64,000 bases of DNA from an uncultured Acholeplasmatales bacterium (GTDB lineage Bacteria; Bacillota_I; Bacilli_A; Acholeplasmatales; Anaeroplasmataceae): contig CALUXS010000006.1 in assembly GCA_944324805.1 (NCBI GenBank), positions 1-64,000 on the forward strand, given 5' to 3'. A program made the position numbers and the translations under genes. Position 1 is the stretch's first letter, and every line of letters begins with the position of its first letter. The notes beneath the pieces were generated by a model that was not told the origin of the DNA, did not search any database, and was given only the letters and a program-made list of their open reading frames with translations. Shown piece by piece: positions 1 through 7,305 of the stretch.

Positions 1-75
1 TCAAACTTCGTAAATGGACATATACTATATGTAGATGGCGGTATCTTAGCATATATTGGTAAGCAACCACAATAA
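1..75 (+). CDS. Short-chain dehydrogenase (KduD / gluconate 5-dehydrogenase type), 3' end only
   Basis: The first 24 codons read through to a TAA stop and carry the tail NGHILYVDGGILAYIGKQ, which is typical of short-chain dehydrogenases of the gluconate 5-dehydrogenase / 2-deoxy-D-gluconate 3-dehydrogenase group. The VDGG element belongs to the conserved C-terminal substrate loop of these NAD(P)-dependent enzymes. Most of the gene lies outside the window, so the nucleotide-binding and Tyr-Lys catalytic motifs cannot be seen. Uronate genes 22 kb downstream (uxuA and a uxuB-like gene) would fit a role in the same sugar-acid metabolism, but that link is inference. A strong terminator follows directly. 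Confidence 0.7.
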   Translation, partial: SNFVNGHILYVDGGILAYIGKQPQ

Positions 76-91
76 TTCATTAAGATAGTTT

Positions 92-120
92 AAAAGGAAC
101 GACTATAGTCGTTCCTTTTT
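92..120 (+). terminator. Intrinsic terminator of the SDR gene
   Basis: A perfect inverted repeat AAAAGGAACGAC / GTCGTTCCTTTT around TATA is followed by a T run, so it can act in both directions. Confidence 0.9.
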
Positions 121-273
121 ATTTTAATTGCTAAATATTAATATTAAAAAGCAATTATATGCTAAAAAAAATACTTAATAAAAGCTAGTATAAAGCGAAA
201 ATATAAAGTATAATTAAGATAGTAATAAGAGTGTAAAAAATTTAATAATGACTAGATAAAGAAGGTGTTGTTT

Positions 274-993
274 TTGACAAGAGGAGAACTTATTGTAAAA
301 AAAAGATTAGCTAAAGGCTATTCAATTTCTGATTTAGCAAAGGCCTTAAATGCATCTGAAAGTGAAGTAGATAGTTGGGAAAAAGGAGAACTTCCTGACT
401 CAAAATATCTAGTTGAATTATCAAGAATTCTAGATGTTGAAATTGAAGATATTTTAGCTGAAGATAAAAGTGTAGATACTCCTACTAAATTCAATGAATT
501 AGATTCGTTATATAGTGTAAAAAGTGAACAAGTGACAAATGAAAATAGTGATGCTTACGAAAATTCGGATGGATTACATAGTAATGGTTATTGTTTTATA
601 GAAAGAATATTTGGATACATTATTTTTACTATTTTTATTATTGCAACGATTGTTTTACTTGTTAATCGAACAAATAGTAATAAAATTATTGGAGATAGTG
701 AATTGACACTAGAAAATTATAGAAAATATATTGATATTGAAATTGAAACTAATAAATTAAATAGTTTAGATTCATATAGTGTAACCATAACTTCAAATAA
801 AACCATAACTAATTTTGAGATTTATATAGAGACTGATTTTTTAGGATTTAATAGCTACACAACATATGAGAAAGAGGTCGTTCTTAGTGGTTTTTTATCG
901 CCTGATAATGAACTGAAAAAGGAAATTCAATTTACTGAATTTGTAGTATTGCAGTGGTATAGTGTATCTTATATTAAAGGAGGTATTAAGTAA
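274..993 (+). CDS. XRE-family HTH protein with one transmembrane segment
   Basis: The N-terminal ~60 residues (RGELIVKKRLAKGYSISDLA ... WEKGELPD) form a Cro/C1-type helix-turn-helix. A linker follows, then one hydrophobic span near residues 115-133 and a ~100-residue C-terminal part that would lie outside the cell. I choose the TTG at 274 because AAGAAGG ends 8 nt before it, while the upstream GTG at 265 overlaps that site. The next gene starts inside this gene's stop codon (TAATG), so the two are coupled. This design suggests a membrane-anchored regulator or signal sensor. The ligand and target are unknown, and the C-terminal domain is not one I recognise. Confidence 0.75.
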   Translation: MTRGELIVKKRLAKGYSISDLAKALNASESEVDSWEKGELPDSKYLVELSRILDVEIEDILAEDKSVDTPTKFNELDSLYSVKSEQVTNENSDAYENSDGLHSNGYCFIERIFGYIIFTIFIIATIVLLVNRTNSNKIIGDSELTLENYRKYIDIEIETNKLNSLDSYSVTITSNKTITNFEIYIETDFLGFNSYTTYEKEVVLSGFLSPDNELKKEIQFTEFVVLQWYSVSYIKGGIK

Positions 994-1304
994 TGACAAA
1001 AAGAAATATGATTTTTTTAATTTGTCAATCATTAGTAGCTATTATAGGATTAATATTGATATTTATAAGGAGAAATGATGTACTTGCTTTGACATATATC
1101 CTTATGATGACAAGTTCAATTATATGTTTATATTTTAATTATAGTCTATGTAAGCGTCATAATAGGTTACATGCTAAATATCACGAGAAAAATCCAAGAC
1201 CTAGTGAGCCAAGTGATTTCCTTTTAATTACTTCCAAAATCTCATTTTGGGTTGTTTACGTTTTTGGTTTAGTATCAGCCTTATTAAATGTGTCATTACT
1301 TTGA
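993..1304 (+). CDS. Small three-span membrane protein
   Basis: This 103-residue protein is mostly hydrophobic, with likely membrane spans near residues 5-25, 30-50 and 83-103. A basic, proline-rich loop (KYHEKNPRPSEPSD) lies between spans 2 and 3. Its ATG overlaps the stop codon of the HTH-membrane gene by one base, and a terminator follows at once, so the two form a closed operon. It probably works with its partner in the membrane. I do not recognise the family and assign no function. Confidence 0.65.
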   Translation: MTKRNMIFLICQSLVAIIGLILIFIRRNDVLALTYILMMTSSIICLYFNYSLCKRHNRLHAKYHEKNPRPSEPSDFLLITSKISFWVVYVFGLVSALLNVSLL

Positions 1305-1312
1305 TTATGAAA

Positions 1313-1335
1313 AAAGGGTAGCTTGTCTACCCTTT
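1313..1335. terminator. Bidirectional terminator between convergent genes
   Basis: AAAGGGTAG / CTACCCTTT surrounds a 5-nt loop and serves both the operon on the left and the opposing membrane-protein gene, whose stop codon lies inside the right arm. Confidence 0.85.
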
Positions 1336-1695
1336 AATATCATCATTATTAGAATCTGTTTTTTCTAATGAATTAGAATTTTTTTCTAAAATAACTAGTA
1401 CTATCATGACTACAAAGGTAACAATTTTAATAATACCAATAATAGAACTAAATGTACTAATATTAGAAGCTCCACTCACACTTCCATTAATAGATATAAA
1501 GTAGGTTATCATATCAATTAATGCATCAATTGCTATAAAAGGAAGCATTGTAATAAAACATTTTTTGCTTTCTTTTTTTAAATCATTGTCTCCCTTAAGA
1601 ATAAAATAACCACCAACTAATACAAAACCTAAAATGTTTAGATAACTTACCACCCATAATAAAATCTTTTTCCACTTATTATTCCAATTTTCCAT
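1327..1695 (-). CDS. Small membrane protein, function unknown
   Basis: This 122-residue protein has three hydrophobic spans, near residues 11-32, 47-70 and 85-106. It ends in a polar tail rich in Asn, Asp and Ser (LEKTDSNNDDIKG). A good ribosome site (AGGAGA on the minus strand) precedes the ATG. It is transcribed alone, against the preceding operon. The layout resembles small DUF4870-like or DUF4190-like membrane proteins, but the match is too weak to name. Function is unknown. Confidence 0.6.
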   Translation of the reverse strand: MENWNNKWKKILLWVVSYLNILGFVLVGGYFILKGDNDLKKESKKCFITMLPFIAIDALIDMITYFISINGSVSGASNISTFSSIIGIIKIVTFVVMIVLVILEKNSNSLEKTDSNNDDIKG

Positions 1696-1782
1696 ATAAA
1701 TTCTCCTTTTAAAATAGTAAATTTCTTGTTAAATTAATTTTAACATAATAATATTAATATTTGCAACCCAGTATAAATAAGA

Positions 1783-1930
1783 CAATTTCCCATAATTGTT
1801 AGATATTTTAAAGATATTTATTTAATAAAATATAGGTGTCTTAATAAGACAACCCCCTAAAAATATCTTTTCACAAAACTATAACTCTCCCAAAAAGAAA
1901 ACTTGCCCTAGCTAAAGGCGAGTTTTTCTT
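1783..1930 (+). repeat. Structured intergenic repeat, copy A (subtype 1)
   Basis: First of four near-identical ~150-bp elements, the others starting near 1962, 6511 and 9471. The order is a conserved 5' part, an imperfect stem around GTCTTAATAAGAC, an outer stem between AAAGATATTT and AAATATCTTT, and a final hairpin with loop CTAGCTAAA (1899-1925) and a T-rich tail. Together with copy B it fills the 413-bp gap between two minus-strand genes. It is closest in sequence to the copy near 9471. Confidence 0.85.
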
Positions 1931-1961
1931 TTTATATCTATATAATAAATACGGAATAAGA

Positions 1962-2110
1962 TAATTTCCCACAATTGCTAGATATTTTAAAGATATTTAT
2001 TTAATAAAATATAGGTGTCTTAAAAAGACAAACACCCTAATAAATATCTTTTCACAAAACTATAACTCCCAAAATAAAAAGACTTGCCCTAGTTAAAGGC
2101 AAGTCTTTTT
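1962..2110 (+). repeat. Structured intergenic repeat, copy B (subtype 2)
   Basis: Second copy, 31 bp after copy A and in the same orientation. The outer stem here is a perfect 13-bp pair, AAAGATATTTATT with AATAAATATCTTT. The terminal hairpin GACTTGCC / GGCAAGTC carries the conserved loop CTAGTTAAA and is flanked by A5 and T5, so it can terminate in both directions. It overlaps the stop codon of the minus-strand tetR-like gene and so also acts as that gene's terminator. Confidence 0.9.
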
Positions 2111-2666
2111 ATTTTATAAGTTTCAATAGAATTTCATTAATTAATATAGCTATTTCATCAAGGGTTATTTTCAAAGATCCTTTAAAGTAGTCTAATATAG
2201 TATAAATAACTGCATTGATAGTAAAGTTGATTTCTGCCATTCTTTTTTGGGGTTCATTTGAAAGAGTTTTAAAAGTTAAATCTTTATTAAGTCGTTCGAT
2301 AAAAAGCAATTTGAGTTTGTTGATAAAATGATCTGCTAAAGCTCCATTGAAAATCATCTTATATATTTCTTCATTTTGCTTTAGTATTTGAATTACTTTA
2401 GATATATAAGGAAGAAATTCCTCACTATGTGATTTTAGATATTCATCCATAGTTTTATTAATAAAGTCAAACATTTCATTTTCATACTCTTCGATTAGTG
2501 AAAATAAATCTGAATAATGAGCATAGAATGTGCTTTTGGATATCTCAGCTCGTTCTATAATTTCTTTTACAGAAATCTTATTAATATTCTTTTTTTCATA
2601 AAGAAGCTCTAAAAAAGCTTCTTTTATTAATTTTTTACTTCTAATTTTATTCTTGTATTCAGCCAT
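2109..2666 (-). CDS. TetR/AcrR-family transcriptional regulator
   Basis: The first ~60 residues are a TetR DNA-binding domain, with the recognition region EIIERAEISKSTFYAHYSDL. The remainder of the 185 residues is the variable ligand/dimer domain. The gene is divergent from an ABC-2 type exporter operon and separated from it by ~157 bp that contain two inverted repeats. TetR proteins in this arrangement usually repress the neighbouring exporter and are released by its substrate, so that role is likely here. The ligand is unknown. The coding end overlaps a copy of the structured intergenic repeat. Confidence 0.88.
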   Translation of the reverse strand: MAEYKNKIRSKKLIKEAFLELLYEKKNINKISVKEIIERAEISKSTFYAHYSDLFSLIEEYENEMFDFINKTMDEYLKSHSEEFLPYISKVIQILKQNEEIYKMIFNGALADHFINKLKLLFIERLNKDLTFKTLSNEPQKRMAEINFTINAVIYTILDYFKGSLKITLDEIAILINEILLKLIK

Positions 2667-2676
2667 TTTTTTAAAA

Positions 2677-2733
2677 AATAGACAATTTAATTATTTAGTT
2701 CGAAATCATACAGTTTAAATTATTTGTCTATTT
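2677..2733. promoter_or_regulatory. Wide inverted repeat between tetR and the ABC operon
   Basis: The 10-bp arms AAATAGACAA and TTGTCTATTT are perfect complements separated by about 38 bp, just upstream of the tetR-like start. They may be paired half-sites for that regulator. No convincing -35/-10 pair could be fixed here. Confidence 0.45.
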
Positions 2734-2783
2734 ATTTTCCTTTCTAAGTTAATTATACTACAAATACCTTAAAAAACAAACTC

Positions 2784-2801
2784 GAGTATAAAATTATACT
2801 C
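2784..2801. promoter_or_regulatory. 18-bp palindrome, likely operator of the ABC operon
   Basis: GAGTATAA-AA-TTATACTC is a perfect palindrome 22 bp upstream of the ABC operon start codon. Its size and position are typical of a TetR operator that blocks transcription of the exporter genes. Confidence 0.55.
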
Positions 2802-2823
2802 AGGTTCAAAAAGAGTTGATTCA

Positions 2824-3759
2824 ATGAATATTTTAGAGGTAAAGCATTTAACAAAAGACTATGGTAATAAAAGAGGTGTATTTGACGTTTCATTTACGAT
2901 TAAAAAAGGCGAAGTGTATGGCTTTTTAGGACCTAATGGAGCAGGAAAATCTACAACAATTAGGCACCTATTAGGATTTTCTCATCCTGATAAAGGGGAA
3001 ACAAAAATTTTAGGCTACAATTCTTTTTTTGATTATAGCAAAGTTTTAAAGGACGTTGGTTATATTCCTGGAGAAATTAGTTTGCCTGCAGGACTTAATG
3101 GTATTGAGTTTATAAAAATGATGCAACAAATGCAAGGTAAGGTAAATGAGGAAAGGTTAAATTATCTTTTAGATATTTTTAAGCTAACAAAAGAACAATT
3201 ATTAGTAGAAACAAAAAGGATGAGCTTAGGAGTAAAAAGAAAACTAGCGATAGTAGTTGCTTTTATGTCAGATCCACAAGTTTTGATTTTAGATGAACCT
3301 ACTAGTGGATTAGATCCTATGATGCAAGAGGTATTTATCGATCTAATAAAAGAAGAAAAAAAACGCGGTAAAACAATTTTATTATCTAGCCATATCTTTC
3401 AAGAGGTTGATGCTACTTGCGAGAGAATTGGAATTATTAAAGATGGCAAGTTAGTGTCAGAATTTAATAGTTCGGATTTAAAACATAACAAGCTAAAACG
3501 TTATAAATTGATTTTTAAAACAAATAGAGATTTTAAAAATGCATTAACATCTATTGAAAATGCTAGCTATATTAATGTTTTAAATAAAGATGATAATAAA
3601 AAGACAATACAGCTAAGCTGCCATGATGATTATATTAATTCCTTTTTAGAAATAGTATCTTCTTATCAACTTGAGGATTTTGTCAATCTAAAGGAAACAC
3701 TTCAGGATTATTTCATGAAATTTTACAAGGAAGATAGAGAATATGGAGGATTAAATTAA
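2824..3759 (+). CDS. ABC transporter ATP-binding protein (ABC-2 exporter, first ATPase)
   Basis: This 311-residue protein has a complete ABC ATPase: Walker A GPNGAGKST (about residues 38-46), a weak signature MSLGVKRK in place of LSGGQ, Walker B VLILDEPTSGLD, and switch histidine SSH. A ~90-residue C-terminal extension is usual in BcrA/CcmA-type ATPases that power ABC-2 permeases. It is the first gene of a three-gene operon and the next gene starts directly after its stop. It probably pairs with the second, similar ATPase to drive the permease encoded third. The substrate could be a drug, peptide or lipid and cannot be read from sequence. Confidence 0.9.
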   Translation: MNILEVKHLTKDYGNKRGVFDVSFTIKKGEVYGFLGPNGAGKSTTIRHLLGFSHPDKGETKILGYNSFFDYSKVLKDVGYIPGEISLPAGLNGIEFIKMMQQMQGKVNEERLNYLLDIFKLTKEQLLVETKRMSLGVKRKLAIVVAFMSDPQVLILDEPTSGLDPMMQEVFIDLIKEEKKRGKTILLSSHIFQEVDATCERIGIIKDGKLVSEFNSSDLKHNKLKRYKLIFKTNRDFKNALTSIENASYINVLNKDDNKKTIQLSCHDDYINSFLEIVSSYQLEDFVNLKETLQDYFMKFYKEDREYGGLN

Positions 3760-4668
3760 ATGGCAAAAGATATAATTGAAATAAAAAATCTTACTAAAGA
3801 TTATGGTGATGGTAAGGGAATCTTCGATATCAATTTAGCAATAAAAGAAGGAGAAATGATTGGCTTTGCAGGAACTAATGGAAGCGGAAAAACAACAACT
3901 ATTCGTTCTATTTTAGGCTTTATAAAGCCTGATTCAGGCAAGGTAATTGTAAATGGTCTTGAATCTTGGTCTAATTCTAATGAAATTGTAAAATGTATTG
4001 GTTATGTACCAGGAGAAATTAGCTTTCCAGATTTACCAACAGGGACATCTTTTTTAAATAGTCAAGCAGAATTCTTAAATTTAAAAGATATGACCTATGC
4101 TAATCAACTCATAAAAGCATTACAACTTGATACAGGTGCTAATTTAAAAAGAATGAGTAAAGGAATGAAACAAAAAACAGCACTTGTAGCAGCATTGATG
4201 AACGATGCTAAAATAATAATTTTAGATGAGCCAACTACAGGACTTGACCCCTTAATGAGAGTTGAATTCATGAAAATAATAAAAGAAGAACATAAAAAAG
4301 GAAAAACAATTTTAATGAGTTCACATATGTTTGAGGAATTAGAAGAAAGTTGCGATAGAGTAATGTTAATTAGTAATGGTCATTTAGTTGATGTGGCTGA
4401 TATGAATAAAATAAAAAATAGACAAGAAAAAGAATTTAAGATTGAATTTAAAAATGAGTTAGATTTTAATAATTTTATGAAAGATGGTTTTAAAATAACT
4501 AGAATTCAAAAAGAATATAATCAAGTATCAATTGAAATAAATAAAAGTGATATAAATTTTCTTTTAAATAGTCTAAAAAAATATGATGTTAAATACATAT
4601 CTGAGCTTGAATATAATTTAGAAAAATACTTTAAAAATAAGATGAGGAGTGAAAATGATGTTTTCTAA
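3760..4668 (+). CDS. ABC transporter ATP-binding protein (ABC-2 exporter, second ATPase)
   Basis: This is a 302-residue paralogue of the preceding ATPase, with Walker A GTNGSGKTT, signature MSKGMKQKT, Walker B IIILDEPTTGLD and switch histidine SSH. Its ATG directly follows the upstream stop, and GGAGGA lies within the end of the upstream gene, so translation is coupled. Two different ATPases with one permease gene suggests a heterodimeric motor. The end of this gene overlaps the start of the permease gene. Confidence 0.9.
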   Translation: MAKDIIEIKNLTKDYGDGKGIFDINLAIKEGEMIGFAGTNGSGKTTTIRSILGFIKPDSGKVIVNGLESWSNSNEIVKCIGYVPGEISFPDLPTGTSFLNSQAEFLNLKDMTYANQLIKALQLDTGANLKRMSKGMKQKTALVAALMNDAKIIILDEPTTGLDPLMRVEFMKIIKEEHKKGKTILMSSHMFEELEESCDRVMLISNGHLVDVADMNKIKNRQEKEFKIEFKNELDFNNFMKDGFKITRIQKEYNQVSIEINKSDINFLLNSLKKYDVKYISELEYNLEKYFKNKMRSENDVF

Positions 4669-6499
4669 AGCACTTTTTAAACAATCTAGCAAAGCGAATG
4701 GAATAATGTGGCTAATTGTGACGACCGCGGTATGTTTCATATTAGCATGTTTAATGATTATTAGTGGTTCGGGTAACCTTAGTAATATGAAAAATTCAAT
4801 AGAAGACTCAATAATTGTTGATACAATCGAGTCAAATACAACAAATAAGGCTCTTAATAATTATAGATTAGATAACAAATATATGGCCTATTTTGATGAA
4901 ATATTTGTTAATAATACCCTAAGTATGATAGATAATAATGAGAAGAATAAAGTACTAGAGTATAAATCTAAACTAATTGAATGGTATAAGTCTAAGCCAA
5001 GTTTATCAATTGCTCTTCCATCCTGGAAAGATAAAATGCCAAAACCAGATGGAATAGAAGAACAAATTCTTTTGAAATATTTTGCAGATTGGATTAATGA
5101 AGAACCTAAAAAAGATGGAATTAGTGAAGAAGAATATAATACTTTGTATAAAAACTGGCAAGAAAACATTCCTACAGCTTCAATGGCAATTGTTAGTAGT
5201 AATGCCTTGAATAAAGAGATGATGACCAAAATTTATGGAAAAAGTATATTAGATTTAAAAACTAAAATTATGGCTGAGACAAATGATGATAATCTAGTAA
5301 ATATAGTTTTGTTCACAATGAATCCAAATAGTATGGCTGATGATGAATATAATAAGATTGAACAAGGATCAGCACTAAAAGCTTATGATGTTGAAAACTT
5401 AATTATAAACATATCAAATGAAGATTATAAAAAAATTGATAATGATGAGAAACCTACAAATACTATAAATTATATTCTTGGTGTAGAAAGATATGATTAT
5501 CGTATTAGCCGTAGCCAATATGCTATTCCGATGCTAATAGCTGATAAGATGAATCAAGAGGAAATGATTAAGCAATTGATAGATGAATTAAGCGTATATA
5601 ATGTTGATCGTGAGAAATATGACAGTTTTGGATTCACATATGAGAGCGTTAAAAAAGCAACTACAAATGATGTTTTAACATATGAGGTAAGATTAAAAAA
5701 TGAGATAGAAGAAGGAAAAACCTATACATCAGTTACGGATTTTTATAATCAAATTTCCTCAAATGAAGAAAAACTTTTAGGAACCTTATCATCAAGTTTA
5801 TTAGATACATTACCTACTGATGTTTCTACTGCTTTAGAAGAAATTGGACAAATGGATTTATATAGTTTAATGATTGGATCTATTTTCTTTAAGATTGCTG
5901 GACTATTATTACCAATCATATATATGATAATGACAGCTAATAACTTAATAGCAGGTCAGGTTGATTCAGGATCAATGGCCTATATTTTAGCCACTTCAAC
6001 TAAAAGAGAATCTGTAAGTTTTACACAAGCATGTTATTTAATAATTTCTTTATTTTTAATGTTTTTGTGTACAGCAGTTACAAGTGTTATATGCTTTAGT
6101 ATAATTAATATTACTAATACAAATTTAACCTATGCTAAATTAATGCTAATAAATTTAGATGCGTTCTTAGTTTTATTTTCACTTTCAGGAATTAATTTTT
6201 TCACCTCTAGTTATTTCGATAAAACAAAAAAATCGATGGCAATTGGTGGTGGATTGAGTATGTTTTTCTTGGTGGCAACAATGCTTGGATTATTTGGTTC
6301 ACCTGTAATACCAGCTGTTGTTAGAATAGATGCTCTTAATAACTTCAATTATGTGTCTTTAATATCATTATTTGATGCAGTATCAATTATTGATGGTACT
6401 AATGCATATATTTGGAAAATGGCTATCTTAGCTTTAATTGGAATTGTTTTTTACATTGCAGGAGCGATTAAATTTAAGCGCAAGGATTTACCTTTATAA
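4655..6499 (+). CDS. ABC-2 type permease with large extracytoplasmic domain
   Basis: About 614 residues. One N-terminal membrane span (GIMWLIVTTAVCFILACLMI) is followed by roughly 340 hydrophilic residues outside the membrane, then five or six spans in the last 220 residues. This is the architecture of ABC-2 permeases. AGGAG at 4645-4649 favours the ATG at 4655 (or 4658) over the GTG at 4649, which overlaps that site. The start lies within the end of the upstream ATPase gene. The protein forms the channel for the two ATPases before it; the substrate is unknown. A structured intergenic repeat follows 11 bp after the stop. Confidence 0.85.
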   Translation: MMFSKALFKQSSKANGIMWLIVTTAVCFILACLMIISGSGNLSNMKNSIEDSIIVDTIESNTTNKALNNYRLDNKYMAYFDEIFVNNTLSMIDNNEKNKVLEYKSKLIEWYKSKPSLSIALPSWKDKMPKPDGIEEQILLKYFADWINEEPKKDGISEEEYNTLYKNWQENIPTASMAIVSSNALNKEMMTKIYGKSILDLKTKIMAETNDDNLVNIVLFTMNPNSMADDEYNKIEQGSALKAYDVENLIINISNEDYKKIDNDEKPTNTINYILGVERYDYRISRSQYAIPMLIADKMNQEEMIKQLIDELSVYNVDREKYDSFGFTYESVKKATTNDVLTYEVRLKNEIEEGKTYTSVTDFYNQISSNEEKLLGTLSSSLLDTLPTDVSTALEEIGQMDLYSLMIGSIFFKIAGLLLPIIYMIMTANNLIAGQVDSGSMAYILATSTKRESVSFTQACYLIISLFLMFLCTAVTSVICFSIINITNTNLTYAKLMLINLDAFLVLFSLSGINFFTSSYFDKTKKSMAIGGGLSMFFLVATMLGLFGSPVIPAVVRIDALNNFNYVSLISLFDAVSIIDGTNAYIWKMAILALIGIVFYIAGAIKFKRKDLPL

Positions 6500-6510
6500 A
6501 GATAAAACGA

Positions 6511-6664
6511 TAATTTCCCATAATTGTTAGATATTTTAAAGATATTTATTTAATAAAATATAGGTGTCTTAAAAAGACAAACACCCTAATAAATATCTTT
6601 TCACAAAACTATAACTCCCAAAAAGAAAGAATGGCTTGCCCTAGTTAAAGGTGAGCCATTTTTT
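6511..6664 (+). repeat. Structured intergenic repeat, copy C (subtype 2)
   Basis: Third copy, almost identical to copy B over the first ~115 bp. Its terminal hairpin has a different stem, AATGGCTTGCC / GGTGAGCCATT (pairing needs two G-T pairs), around the same CTAGTTAAA loop, followed by TTTT. It lies at the 3' end of the ABC-2 operon and about 100 bp before the MacB-type gene, where it can serve as terminator. Confidence 0.9.
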
Positions 6665-6765
6665 CATAAAAATTTTTAAATATGGTAAATAATGGTATTT
6701 ATTAAAATTGCTTTACTAAGTAAACTATAAATAGTAAAATATTAATATCATTGGAGTGTGAGATT

Positions 6766-7290
6766 ATGCTAAGATTAAAAAAAATAACGAAAATTTATCA
6801 AGTTGCAGATATGAAGGTAGAAGCTCTAAAGGGGATTAATTTATCATTTAGAAAAAATGAATTTGTTTCTATTTTAGGGCCATCAGGTTGTGGAAAAACA
6901 ACGATGCTAAATATAATTGGCGGGCTAGATAAATATACTTCAGGTGATTTAATAATTAGTGGTAAAAGTACTAGAGATTTTAAAGAATCAGATTGGGATA
7001 TTTATCGTAATCATAGAATTGGATTTATTTTCCAAAGCTATAATTTAATTCCACATCAAACAATTTTAGGAAATGTTGAACTAGCACTAACTATTGCTGG
7101 TATTTCTAAAGAAGAAAGACAAAAAAAGGCTAAAGCTGCTTTAGATAGAGTAGGATTAAAAGGTCAGTACAATAAAAAACCTAATCAACTTTCAGGTGGT
7201 CAATGTCAAAGAGTAGCAATAGCTAGAGCCTTAGTTAATGAGCCAGAAATATTATTGGCTGATGAACCAACAGGTGCCTTAGACACTTAA
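6766..7290 (+). CDS. MacB-type ABC ATPase domain, cut short by an in-frame stop
   Basis: The protein is a LolD/MacB-class ATPase with Walker A GPSGCGKTT, Q-loop FIFQSYNL, signature LSGGQCQRVAIARAL and Walker B ILLADEPTGALD. It ends at TAA immediately after GALDT. In this family the sequence continues into a TSxQIMELIKE helix and the switch-histidine loop. Exactly that continuation follows here in the same frame (TSIQIMELIKE, then MVTHNPELAEKYS). The ATPase fragment therefore lacks its H-loop and should be inactive alone. The ATG at 6766 has GGAG 9 nt upstream, better than the TTG at 6751. The likely ancestor was one fused ATPase-permease of ~900 residues. Confidence 0.8.
   Translation: MLRLKKITKIYQVADMKVEALKGINLSFRKNEFVSILGPSGCGKTTMLNIIGGLDKYTSGDLIISGKSTRDFKESDWDIYRNHRIGFIFQSYNLIPHQTILGNVELALTIAGISKEERQKKAKAALDRVGLKGQYNKKPNQLSGGQCQRVAIARALVNEPEILLADEPTGALDT
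7288..7290 (+). other. In-frame TAA interrupting the ATPase-permease gene
   Basis: Both flanking parts are in one frame and match one continuous family. Relatives often have Glu at this place (GALDSETS), so a single GAA-to-TAA change would explain it. No ribosome site precedes the next in-frame ATG at 7306. Confidence 0.8.
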
Positions 7291-7305
7291 ACATCTATCC
7301 AAATT

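Noticed and set aside
1783-2110. Tandem repeat pair considered as CRISPR or direct duplication
   Set aside because: Only two long units with an internal hairpin, no regular short spacers and no cas genes; they belong to the four-copy structured family.
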